Below are positions 1 through 6,309 of a stretch of 9,149 nt of DNA, one piece after another; the stretch's first letter is position 1, and each line of letters begins with the position of its first letter. Location of the stretch: positions 1 to 9,149 of the forward strand of contig DOVG01000236.1 in assembly GCA_003520205.1 (NCBI GenBank), given 5' to 3'. Source of the DNA: Lachnospiraceae bacterium. Lineage in GTDB: Bacteria; Bacillota; Clostridia; Lachnospirales; Lachnospiraceae. The notes under the pieces were generated by a model. That model searched no databases, had not been told where the DNA came from, and saw only the letters and a list, made by a program, of their open reading frames with translations. Both the position numbers and the translations under genes were made by a program.

Positions 1-332
1 CCATGAGCAAACATAAGCATGTTTCCTGGCTCAAGATTTGGCTCTATATCGTTCTTATACATAGCTGCCTGCTTCTCATCGTTGATAAGAATCATTATAA
101 TATCTGCCTTCTTAGCAGCTTCTGCTGTTGTATAAACTTCAAAGCCCTGCTCTTCAGCTTTCTTCCATGACTTACTACCTTCATATAATCCAATGATTAC
201 GTGAGCTCCTGACTCCTTAAGGTTAAGTGCATGAGCATGGCCCTGGCTACCATAACCAATGATTGCAATTGTTTTTCCATCAAGAAGTGATAAATTACAA
301 TCCTTTTCATAAAAAATCTTTAAATCTGACAT
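1..332 (-). CDS. ilvC: Ketol-acid reductoisomerase, N-terminal part (3' end beyond window)
   Basis: Second common step of valine/isoleucine/leucine synthesis: isomerises and reduces acetolactate or acetohydroxybutyrate with NAD(P)H and Mg2+; cytoplasmic. The 110 complete codons visible, read from the ATG at 330-332, begin MSDLKIFYEKDCNL and contain the Rossmann dinucleotide motif GYGSQGHAHALN at residues 26-37, a cofactor-specificity loop GLYEGSKSW at 48-56, and the MILINDEKQ and MLMFAHG strands typical of class I KARI. The catalytic Mg-binding C-terminal domain lies outside the window. A strong GGGAGG ribosome binding site (341-346) sits 8 bases before the ATG and fixes the start. It follows ilvN by 30 bases with no terminator, so the two are co-transcribed. 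The loop carries Tyr-Glu where many NADPH enzymes have Arg, so cofactor preference cannot be assumed. The family assignment is very secure. Confidence 0.97.
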   Translation of the reverse strand, partial: MSDLKIFYEKDCNLSLLDGKTIAIIGYGSQGHAHALNLKESGAHVIIGLYEGSKSWKKAEEQGFEVYTTAEAAKKADIIMILINDEKQAAMYKNDIEPNLEPGNMLMFAH

Positions 333-340
333 TTTTAGTG

Positions 341-346
341 CCTCCC
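341..346 (-). promoter_or_regulatory. Ribosome binding site of ilvC
   Basis: GGGAGG on the minus strand, 8 bases upstream of the ilvC ATG. It is one of the strongest Shine-Dalgarno matches in the window and sets the ilvC start. Confidence 0.85.
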
Positions 347-362
347 TTTATATATAAAAAAA

Positions 363-854
363 TTAAAAATTATCATAAACTCCTCTTGTAAGTCCTGTTA
401 TTCCGGTTCTTACAAGTTCTTGTATCTCGAAACCATCAAGAAGATTAATAAATGCATGTATTTTATTGATAGTTCCTGTAAGCTCTACTATAAGTGAATC
501 AGGAGATACATCAACTATATTAGCCCTGTATACATTTGCCACAGAGATAATCTGCTGTCTCTCCTCGTTACTTGCTTTCACTTTCAAAAGTACAAGTTCT
601 CTTGTTACAGACTCTCCATCTTTAAGCTCTGTAATCTCGATAACATCCTCAAGCTTATTTAACTGATTCTTTATCTGTGACAGAATCTTATCATCTCCTG
701 TAACAACAACTGTCATTCTTGAATATCTGGGATCCTGAGTCACGCCCACAGTAAGACTGTCTATATTATATCCTCTTCTACTAAACATTCCTGACACACG
801 GCTAAGAACACCAGATGTATTATCTACAAGAAGCGAAAGTACTTTTGTTTTCAT
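363..854 (-). CDS. ilvN: Acetolactate synthase small (regulatory) subunit
   Basis: Regulatory subunit of acetohydroxyacid synthase, the first common enzyme of branched-chain amino acid synthesis. It activates the catalytic IlvB subunit and confers valine feedback inhibition. The 163 residues match the usual length of about 160. An N-terminal ACT domain (about 4-75) carries NTSGVLSRVSGMFSRRGYNI at 12-31, and a C-terminal ALS small-subunit domain (about 85-160) ends RTGITGLTRG. Asn12, Gly15 and Asn30 align with E. coli IlvH Asn11, Gly14 and Asn29, which form the valine site, so feedback inhibition is probably retained (alignment by eye). An AAAGGA site at 864-869, 9 bases upstream, supports the ATG. 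The catalytic ilvB is not immediately upstream, where punA sits instead; it could lie beyond ilvC. A near-consensus promoter precedes the gene. Could equally be named ilvH; subunit identity is secure. Confidence 0.96.
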   Translation of the reverse strand: MKTKVLSLLVDNTSGVLSRVSGMFSRRGYNIDSLTVGVTQDPRYSRMTVVVTGDDKILSQIKNQLNKLEDVIEITELKDGESVTRELVLLKVKASNEERQQIISVANVYRANIVDVSPDSLIVELTGTINKIHAFINLLDGFEIQELVRTGITGLTRGVYDNF

Positions 855-894
855 CTTGTCACATCCTTTCTGTATGTAATAAACCTACCTGTTA

Positions 895-923
895 ATTTTA
901 GTTTTTATACTCTTCAATGTCAA
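895..923 (-). promoter_or_regulatory. Sigma-A type promoter for ilvN-ilvC
   Basis: On the minus strand a perfect -35 hexamer TTGACA (918-923) is followed by exactly 17 bases and TAAAAT (895-900), five of six matches to the -10 consensus. The -10 overlaps the punA stop codon TAA (898-900). Predicted transcription start is near 887-889, giving a leader of only about 34 bases before the ilvN ATG. That leader holds the AAAGGA ribosome binding site and is too short for a T-box or attenuator. This is a prediction from sequence only; the -35 lies in the last codons of punA. Confidence 0.65.
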
Positions 924-1686
924 GAGCTTTTAAACCTGTGATAACATTTCTCATAAGTTTTCTGAAAAACTTACCCGTCTTATCAGCAATCCTCTGCACT
1001 TCTTCATGCGAGAGCGTCTCACCTGTCATACCTGCTGCAAGATTTGATATACATGAAACACCGCACACTCTTATTCCTCTTGCATGTGCATACATAGCCT
1101 CTACTGTAGTACTCATACCAACAGCATCCGCTCCAAGTGTTCTGAATGCTTTTATCTCAGCCGGAGTTTCATAGTTCGGTCCTGTAGTCTGAAGATATAC
1201 ACCTTCCTGCACTTTTCTCCCCAGCTTATCTGCTTCAGATCTGATGAGTAATGACATATCCTCATCATATACTCTTGTCATGTCATGAAATCTTGCACCA
1301 GTCTCCTTTGTCAGATCCACTCCTATAAGAGGAGAAGGAACAAAAGAAGATATATGATCACGTATTATCATCAGGTCTCCCGGTGTGAAAGATTCATTGA
1401 TACCGCCAGCTGCATTTGTAAGAATAAGCTTATCAACTCCCAGCTCCTCAATCATATACTTAATCGGAGTTATAACCTGCTGCATAGTGTATCCTTCATA
1501 ATAATGAATACGCCCCTGCATAGCAGCTATATCTACTCCATTGATTTTTCCTATTACTATACGACCTTTATGTCCTTCAACTGTCGATTTAAGTGAAGAA
1601 TCGATATCACTATATTCAATTATTCTATCTGCATCTATCTCATCAGCAAGCTGACCAAGACCAGATCCAAGAGTTATTGCTATCAT
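898..1686 (-). CDS. punA: Purine nucleoside phosphorylase (trimeric, PNP/MTAP family)
   Basis: Cytoplasmic purine salvage enzyme: phosphorolysis of inosine or guanosine to base and ribose-1-phosphate. Visible motifs are the phosphate loop GSGLG at 7-11 (Ser8), EGHKGR at 37-42, the phosphate/ribose motif GRIHYYEGY at 58-66, TNAAGG at 90-95, GPNYETPAE at 169-177 (Glu173, equivalent to human Glu201), GADAVGMST at 185-193, and SCISN with Asn215 (equivalent to human Asn243). Glu plus Asn indicates 6-oxopurine preference. The ATG has AGAGGG (1693-1698) six bases upstream. An in-frame stop at 1708-1710 leaves no room for the N-terminal helix of roughly 20 residues that normally precedes GSGLG, so this protein is short at its N terminus (262 residues). 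It follows the transpeptidase gene by 13 bases. The family assignment is secure; exact substrate range is inferred. Confidence 0.95.
   Translation of the reverse strand: MIAITLGSGLGQLADEIDADRIIEYSDIDSSLKSTVEGHKGRIVIGKINGVDIAAMQGRIHYYEGYTMQQVITPIKYMIEELGVDKLILTNAAGGINESFTPGDLMIIRDHISSFVPSPLIGVDLTKETGARFHDMTRVYDEDMSLLIRSEADKLGRKVQEGVYLQTTGPNYETPAEIKAFRTLGADAVGMSTTVEAMYAHARGIRVCGVSCISNLAAGMTGETLSHEEVQRIADKTGKFFRKLMRNVITGLKALDIEEYKN
956..970. promoter_or_regulatory. Possible CodY operator upstream of the ilvN promoter
   Basis: The 15 bases AGTTTTCTGAAAAAC match the CodY consensus AATTTTCWGAAAATT at 12 of 15 positions and sit in a near-perfect 18-base palindrome (955-972). The centre is about 75 bases upstream of the predicted ilvN transcription start. 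CodY is the GTP- and branched-chain-amino-acid-responsive regulator that commonly controls ilv genes in Firmicutes. The site lies within punA codons for Lys-Phe-Phe-Arg-Lys-Leu, and a match of this quality arises by chance about once per 10 kb in DNA this AT-rich, so only its position argues for function. Confidence 0.3.
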
Positions 1687-1699
1687 ATAATACCCTCTA

Positions 1700-3109
1700 T
1701 CAATACACTATGACCGGTGTGCCGTCCTCAATTTCGAAGAATAGTTCTTCAGCACTGCTATATGGCATATTTACACAACCATGAGAACCATCATAAGTAT
1801 ATATATCACCACCGAATATACCTCTCCACGTAGCATCATGGAATCCAATACCGCCATTAAACGGCATCCAATAAGTTACTTTAGTCTCATAATCTTCACC
1901 TTTTAAAGTTGCAGGTGTCTGATGATAATCAACATCATATATTCCGGGAGGAGTTGAACGTCCAAGATTTATATTTCCCGTAACCACCTCTGTAGATAAT
2001 ACAAGTCTGTTATCCTTATAGAAAAACATCATCTGTTCATCCAGACTTACTTCAGCATATGTACCACCTATATCATCACCTTTTTTATTATAGGTAAATC
2101 CTGTGTGGAGCATTGCCGGCTCTCTTGATACCGACTTATGATGTATCATATCCTTATAAAGAGCATCTGTCTCATTTTCTATATCCATTTCCCATCCATA
2201 ATCAGAATTCGTAATAGATATATATTTATGATTATGATTCTTAAATTTACGGATTGAACTGTATGTATCATGTAATCGGGAAAAGCTTTCAAGCATCTCC
2301 TGAACCTTTTGTCTGCTGATAATCATATCGTACTTGTCAGATATCTTTATGGTACCAAAGAGCTGATATGGTTCAAGCTCCAGTTCAGTATCGCCGTAAT
2401 AATATTTTACTCCAAGTCCAACGATTCTATTACATCTGTTAACACACTGTTTTACTTTTGCTGAGTCTACAGTATATCTGGATATCTTATACAGCCCTGC
2501 TTTATCTATATCCAGTTCTTTTTCCTCAGAATTAACAGCATTTACAGCAGCTTTATATACCTCTTTCTTATCTTCTATAACCGAACCCGGATCCTGTGGA
2601 ACTGCTACTACAACCCCATCATCATTTAATTCAATAGTCGGATTCTTCGGCTTCTTCATATTCTTAGACTGCATAGATTCGAAGCTGTCTATATATTCAA
2701 CCAGTTTATTTCTGTCAAATGTTATCTTCTTCTTTATTTTATGATCAGGTGCCGAAAGATACATCGGCCACATAAATGGACTCTGTCCGTTTTTTATATT
2801 CTCCAGATCTTCTCTATAACTATAATTCAGATCTATATCATATCCACTTATCAGATAATCCTGATCTCTGAATTTCATTTTAAGTGTATATTCTGACGGA
2901 TTCTCATATAGAACCTGATCAGCATAATCAATAGTCTTAAGTCCAACATATTTATTATTTATAACAGTTCCAGGAGCATAATATTTATAAGAGGCTATAA
3001 CACCATATTCATATGTCAGAAGAATAAGTCCAATAAAACTCAACAACACTATTAGAACGTTTCTTTTAACATTACTATCCCACATTTTAACAAAACCTTC
3101 TTTATTCAT
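1700..3109 (-). CDS. Membrane-anchored L,D-transpeptidase (YkuD domain, Ldtfm-like)
   Basis: Catalyses 3-3 peptidoglycan crosslinks (or related L,D-transfer) outside the membrane, using tetrapeptide donors. A short Lys/Arg-bearing cytoplasmic tail and one hydrophobic segment (about 17-37) make a type II anchor. Residues about 45-340 form an extracellular region resembling the VanW-type peptidoglycan-binding domains (PF12229-like) of Enterococcus faecium Ldtfm. The C-terminal YkuD domain (about 349-469) contains a conserved His at 424 in GIGFHD and SHGCVN at 442-447 with catalytic Cys445. The 469-residue length and Cys position closely match Ldtfm (466 residues, Cys442). Start: the ATG at 3107-3109 overlaps the upstream stop as ATGA but has no ribosome binding site. 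A second ATG at 3083-3085 has AGAAGG (3096-3101) ten bases ahead, so the protein may be eight residues shorter. Function is confident; physiological role is inferred. Confidence 0.92.
   Translation of the reverse strand: MNKEGFVKMWDSNVKRNVLIVLLSFIGLILLTYEYGVIASYKYYAPGTVINNKYVGLKTIDYADQVLYENPSEYTLKMKFRDQDYLISGYDIDLNYSYREDLENIKNGQSPFMWPMYLSAPDHKIKKKITFDRNKLVEYIDSFESMQSKNMKKPKNPTIELNDDGVVVAVPQDPGSVIEDKKEVYKAAVNAVNSEEKELDIDKAGLYKISRYTVDSAKVKQCVNRCNRIVGLGVKYYYGDTELELEPYQLFGTIKISDKYDMIISRQKVQEMLESFSRLHDTYSSIRKFKNHNHKYISITNSDYGWEMDIENETDALYKDMIHHKSVSREPAMLHTGFTYNKKGDDIGGTYAEVSLDEQMMFFYKDNRLVLSTEVVTGNINLGRSTPPGIYDVDYHQTPATLKGEDYETKVTYWMPFNGGIGFHDATWRGIFGGDIYTYDGSHGCVNMPYSSAEELFFEIEDGTPVIVY
3096..3101 (-). 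promoter_or_regulatory. Ribosome binding site favouring the internal start of the L,D-transpeptidase
   Basis: AGAAGG on the minus strand lies 10 bases before the ATG at 3083-3085 but inside the codons that follow the first ATG at 3107-3109. It argues for initiation at Met9, whereas the ATGA overlap with the upstream gene argues for Met1 by translational coupling. Sequence alone does not decide between them. Confidence 0.5.
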
Positions 3110-3963
3110 TTAAATCTGATTATAACAATTTCCGGAATATTATTAAATCTGATTTTAATCGAATGCTGTCCTATTCCATTTGTTACTATCATAGTGGATT
3201 TATCTATCCTGTACCTGCCGTAGTCGTATTTAGGAAACATGTACATTCGCGGAGATATTAATCCACCTATAAAGGGAACCCTTATGATGCCACCATGAAA
3301 ATGTCCTGACAATATAAGATCCGCTCCCCACTCTGCATATCCTTCGTAAAAGTCCGGAGTATGCCCAAGAAGAATAGTATAAGAACCTTCCGGTTTACTA
3401 CCTACCATTTCATTTATCTCATTAACACTTAACTTAGGATACCTGATACGTCCGTATTTCTCAATCGGAATATCAAGTCCATACAGATATGTATTATCTG
3501 TCAGCTTTACTGACTTATTCTGAAGTATCTCTATATCTTTATTAAGTCGGGTCAGATATTTATTCCACTTGGCTCCAACCTCATGATAATCTATAGCAAG
3601 CCTTTTCTCATGATTTCCATAGGCATAGTATACCTTATAATTTTCTGCCAGATTATTAAGCAGCTCAATAGACGGATGTTCATCTGCCGGATTTTCATTG
3701 GAATTAACCATATCACCTCCGGCAATCACACACATAGGACTCTCTTTTTTTATCATATCTATGATTTTATCATTATGCTTACCATCTTCGGCTTCATGAT
3801 AATCCGAAATAAATACTATGCACTTGCCTTTCATATCATCCGGTACGTCTGAATCAATTATATATTCAGTCGTCCTGATCATATTAAGCTCACGATGGGA
3901 TTCAACAAAGAATAGTATTATAAGCACAATTACTATTACAGGTAAAATCAGAACATCTATCAT
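3106..3963 (-). CDS. Membrane-anchored metallophosphoesterase (YkuE-like, calcineurin fold)
   Basis: Predicted dinuclear-metal phosphoesterase of unknown substrate. One hydrophobic segment (about 4-20) anchors the N terminus. The calcineurin-like domain then shows the metal-ligand motifs in order: SDYH (Asp54, His56), GGDMV (Asp84), GNHE (Asn117, His118), LLGHTPDF (His201) and SGHFHGG (His221, His223). All expected ligands are present, so it should be active. The 285-residue length fits the YkuE/lpxH-related group of small anchored phosphoesterases. The ATG directly abuts the scpB stop codon; only a weak GAGG (3975-3978) lies 11 bases upstream, so translation is probably coupled to scpB. It overlaps the transpeptidase gene by four bases (ATGA) if that gene starts at 3109. 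The pairing hints at an envelope substrate such as a lipid or cell-wall phosphate, but this is inference. Catalytic family secure, substrate unknown. Confidence 0.9.
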   Translation of the reverse strand: MIDVLILPVIVIVLIILFFVESHRELNMIRTTEYIIDSDVPDDMKGKCIVFISDYHEAEDGKHNDKIIDMIKKESPMCVIAGGDMVNSNENPADEHPSIELLNNLAENYKVYYAYGNHEKRLAIDYHEVGAKWNKYLTRLNKDIEILQNKSVKLTDNTYLYGLDIPIEKYGRIRYPKLSVNEINEMVGSKPEGSYTILLGHTPDFYEGYAEWGADLILSGHFHGGIIRVPFIGGLISPRMYMFPKYDYGRYRIDKSTMIVTNGIGQHSIKIRFNNIPEIVIIRFK

Positions 3964-4548
3964 TTAGGTAGTTACCTCTATTCCCGCTTCCTCTTCAGCC
4001 TGTCGCTTGAAGTCTTCAATTTTATCCGGTGATATATCAGGAAGTTCATCCATAGATGAGATTCCAAAGCTCCTTAAGAAATCATCAGTTGTACCAAAAA
4101 GTATCGGATGTCCTGGAGCATCAAGTCTCCCCACTTCCATAATAAGATTATATTCTATAAGTCTGTTAACAGCATGACTGCAGGAAACACCTCTGATTTT
4201 TTCTATTTCAGCTCTGGTTACAGGCTGTTTATAAGCCACTATAGAAAGTGTTTCAAGAAGAACATCTGTAAGAACATGCTTCTTGGGCATATTTACGATT
4301 TTCGCCAGGATGTCATAGTATTCATTCTTTGTACATAACTGATATTTATTATCCAGTTCTATAAGTCTTATACCTCTATCCTCTTTGTCATATTCTTCCT
4401 GCATCTCGGCTATAAGCTTCTTAAGCTCCTTTTTAGAGAACTGATTCTCCTCATCAGATAATGCCTCTATCAGTTTACTTTCCTCCAGCGCCCCGCCTAT
4501 AGCAAAGAGAACCGCTTCTATACTAGCTTTAACATTTGTATCACTCAT
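3964..4548 (-). CDS. scpB: Segregation and condensation protein B
   Basis: Partner subunit of the SMC-ScpAB condensin. It dimerises and binds ScpA to help compact and segregate the chromosome. The 194 residues are typical. Two winged-helix domains are evident: an N-terminal one (about 5-85) beginning ASIEAVLFAIGGAL, and a C-terminal one (about 90-165) with the family signature LSIVAYKQPVTRAEIEKIRG at 101-120 and GRLDAPGHPILFGTT at 140-154. A charged tail (165-194) follows. The ATG lies four bases after the scpA stop, with GGAG (4556-4559) seven bases upstream formed from the last scpA codons. Its adjacency to scpA is the conserved arrangement in Firmicutes and supports stoichiometric expression. 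Nothing is abnormal; assignment is secure. Confidence 0.97.
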   Translation of the reverse strand: MSDTNVKASIEAVLFAIGGALEESKLIEALSDEENQFSKKELKKLIAEMQEEYDKEDRGIRLIELDNKYQLCTKNEYYDILAKIVNMPKKHVLTDVLLETLSIVAYKQPVTRAEIEKIRGVSCSHAVNRLIEYNLIMEVGRLDAPGHPILFGTTDDFLRSFGISSMDELPDISPDKIEDFKRQAEEEAGIEVTT

Positions 4549-4552
4549 TTAT

Positions 4553-5299
4553 CTACTCCAGCGAATCTATAATAATATCCCCAAACATTTCTTCCTGCCT
4601 TATGATAAGAACTCCTGTCTTCATAAGCTCCAGAATGGCAAGGAACGAAACTATCAGATTAATCTTTCCCCTCTTACTTCCAAGAAGAGTTCTGAAATTA
4701 ATACTTTTCAGACCTTTTATCTCATTTCTTATCTCAACCATCCTGTCTTCAAGTCTGATCTCATCTCTTGTAATAGTACCAAATTTACTTCTTACAGGAT
4801 CAACTCTGTCCACCTCTCTCTTCAGAAGTGTATGAAATATCTCACTCATCTGCTTCATGGTTATATCACTAAGCAGTTCCTTTGGATCTACCTCTTCCTT
4901 TACTTCCTTTACTTCTTTTGGAATGGTTTCTTTCTTGAAGAAAGCATTAGAAGCATCAAGTGACATATCCTTAAGCTCAAGAGATGCATACTTATACATT
5001 TTATATTCGATAAGGCTTTTTACAAGTTCAGCTCTTGGATCATCCTCTTCCTCTTCTTCCTCTTCTTCCTTAGGAAGAAGCATCTTAGACTTTATAGATA
5101 TAAGAGTAGCCGCCATAACCAGGAATTCACTCATTACATCCATATTCTCTTCTTCCATGGAATCCAGATAATCAAGATACTGTCTTGTGATCTCAACAAT
5201 AGGAATATCAAATATATTGAATTTATTCTTTTCTATAAGATGGAGCAACAGATCCAGAGGACCTTCAAATACTTCCAGCTTTACGTCGATATTATTCAT
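4553..5299 (-). CDS. scpA: Segregation and condensation protein A (kleisin)
   Basis: Kleisin subunit that bridges the SMC head domains and recruits ScpB in bacterial condensin. The N-terminal SMC-binding region holds FEGPLDLLLHLIEKNKFNIF (11-30) and SEFLVMAATLISIKSKMLLP (57-76). A run of eight Glu and two Asp (78-87) begins the central linker, and the C-terminal winged helix (about 195-248) contains IVSFLAILELMKTG. Start choice: the frame can open at GTG 5300-5302, but GGAG (5306-5309) is only three bases from that GTG and six bases from the next codon, ATG 5297-5299. The ATG gives a 248-residue protein and a one-base TGATG overlap with the gpsA stop, so I prefer it. Coupled to scpB downstream. 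Assignment is secure. Confidence 0.96.
   Translation of the reverse strand: MNNIDVKLEVFEGPLDLLLHLIEKNKFNIFDIPIVEITRQYLDYLDSMEEENMDVMSEFLVMAATLISIKSKMLLPKEEEEEEEEDDPRAELVKSLIEYKMYKYASLELKDMSLDASNAFFKKETIPKEVKEVKEEVDPKELLSDITMKQMSEIFHTLLKREVDRVDPVRSKFGTITRDEIRLEDRMVEIRNEIKGLKSINFRTLLGSKRGKINLIVSFLAILELMKTGVLIIRQEEMFGDIIIDSLE
5039..5068 (-). repeat. GAA/GAG tract encoding an acidic run in ScpA
   Basis: Ten consecutive GAA/GAG/GAT codons encode eight Glu and two Asp at the start of the ScpA linker. On the plus strand this reads as a cttcct-type pyrimidine tract. The run is low-complexity and could vary in length by slippage in steps of three, which would keep the reading frame. Confidence 0.6.
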
Positions 5300-6309
5300 C
5301 ACTCTCTCCAGGTAAGCGTTGATATCTCTTTCTTTCTATCTCTTGTAAGCAAATCATGTAATGCATCCTTTGCAGGGTAATCCTCAAAAAGTATCTTATT
5401 TACATTCTCTACTATCGGCATTTCTATATCATACTTAAGAGCAAGTGCCAGGGCAGCCTTCGCGGAGTATACTCCTTCTACCACCATCTTCACAATATCC
5501 ATAGCTTCCTGATATGTCTTTCCCTGTCCCATAAGATATCCTGCTTTTCTATTACGGCTGTGCTGCGAAGCACAAGTAACTATAAGGTCACCTGTACCGG
5601 AAAGTCCTGAGAAGGTTTCCGCCTTACCACCCATAGCTATTCCGAGAGCCGACATCTCATGTATACCTCTTGTTATAAGTGCAGCCTTGGTATTGTCACC
5701 GCATCCAAGACCATCAGCTATACCTGCAGCAAGAGCTATAACATTTTTAAGAGCTCCGCCCAGCTCTATTCCTATCATATCCGGGCTGGTATATACTCTG
5801 AACTTATCAGTCATGAAAGTATCCTGAACCTTCTTAGCCAGCGCCTTGGTTTCAGCTCCAACTACAACAGTAGTCGGCATCATCTTACCGACCTCCTCTG
5901 CATGACTTGGACCTGACAAAACTGCAACCTGCGCAGCAGGAATTTCCTCATTTATAACCTGCGAAAGTCTGAGAAGTGTATCTTCTTCTATTCCCTTCGC
6001 AACATTTACTATTATCTCATCTTCTTTTATATATGGAGCAGCCATATGTGCAGTACTTCTTATAAATGGAGACGGAACTGCCATAACAACCATATCCTTA
6101 TCCTCAAGAGCACTCTCGATATCTGTTGTATATTCAACCGTCCCTGGAAGTATTACTCCCGGAAGTTTAGTTCTATGCTCAGAGAATTCTTTAAGCATAG
6201 ATACCTCTTCAGGATCTATGGACCAAACTGTAACCTCATTATTATTTCTTGCAAGAAGATTAGTAAGAGCTATTCCCCAGCTTCCTGCGCCCAATACACA
6301 TATCTTCAT
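5299..6309 (-). CDS. gpsA: Glycerol-3-phosphate dehydrogenase [NAD(P)+]
   Basis: Reduces dihydroxyacetone phosphate to sn-glycerol-3-phosphate in the cytoplasm, supplying the acceptor for phospholipid synthesis. The 336 residues are the normal length. The Rossmann motif GAGSWG is at 7-12, AVPS at 77-80, NVAKGIE with Lys105 at 102-108, SGPSHAEEV at 132-140, and GALKNVIALAAGIADGLGCG at 185-204 with the conserved catalytic Lys188. NTKAALITRG follows at 206-215, GLSGTGDL with Asp241 at 235-242, and SRNRKAG at 251-257. The ATG abuts the plsY stop and is served by AGGAGG (6318-6323) eight bases upstream, the best ribosome binding site of the window. PlsY, encoded just before it, consumes its product. 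In many spore-forming Clostridia spoIVA follows gpsA; here scpA does. Assignment is secure. Confidence 0.97.
   Translation of the reverse strand: MKICVLGAGSWGIALTNLLARNNNEVTVWSIDPEEVSMLKEFSEHRTKLPGVILPGTVEYTTDIESALEDKDMVVMAVPSPFIRSTAHMAAPYIKEDEIIVNVAKGIEEDTLLRLSQVINEEIPAAQVAVLSGPSHAEEVGKMMPTTVVVGAETKALAKKVQDTFMTDKFRVYTSPDMIGIELGGALKNVIALAAGIADGLGCGDNTKAALITRGIHEMSALGIAMGGKAETFSGLSGTGDLIVTCASQHSRNRKAGYLMGQGKTYQEAMDIVKMVVEGVYSAKAALALALKYDIEMPIVENVNKILFEDYPAKDALHDLLTRDRKKEISTLTWRE

Noticed and set aside
855..897. Possible terminator or riboswitch/T-box between punA and ilvN
   Set aside because: Only 43 bases, with no stable hairpin, no T-run after a stem and no T-box sequence. It holds just the end of the promoter and the ribosome binding site.
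1285..1784. Plus-strand open frames opposite punA and the transpeptidase end
   Set aside because: Composition is typical of shadow frames (Tyr/Ser/His-rich), they overlap well-supported genes, and none resembles a known family.
2690..2720. TTGACA followed after 17 bases by TATATA inside the transpeptidase gene
   Set aside because: The -35 is good but the -10 matches only four of six bases, and such combinations are frequent by chance in AT-rich coding DNA. There is no gene junction nearby to serve.
4857..5171. Open plus-strand frame opposite scpA encoding a serine-rich peptide
   Set aside because: The serine runs are the mirror of the Glu/Lys-rich ScpA codons. It has no family resemblance, and the opposite strand holds a clear conserved gene.
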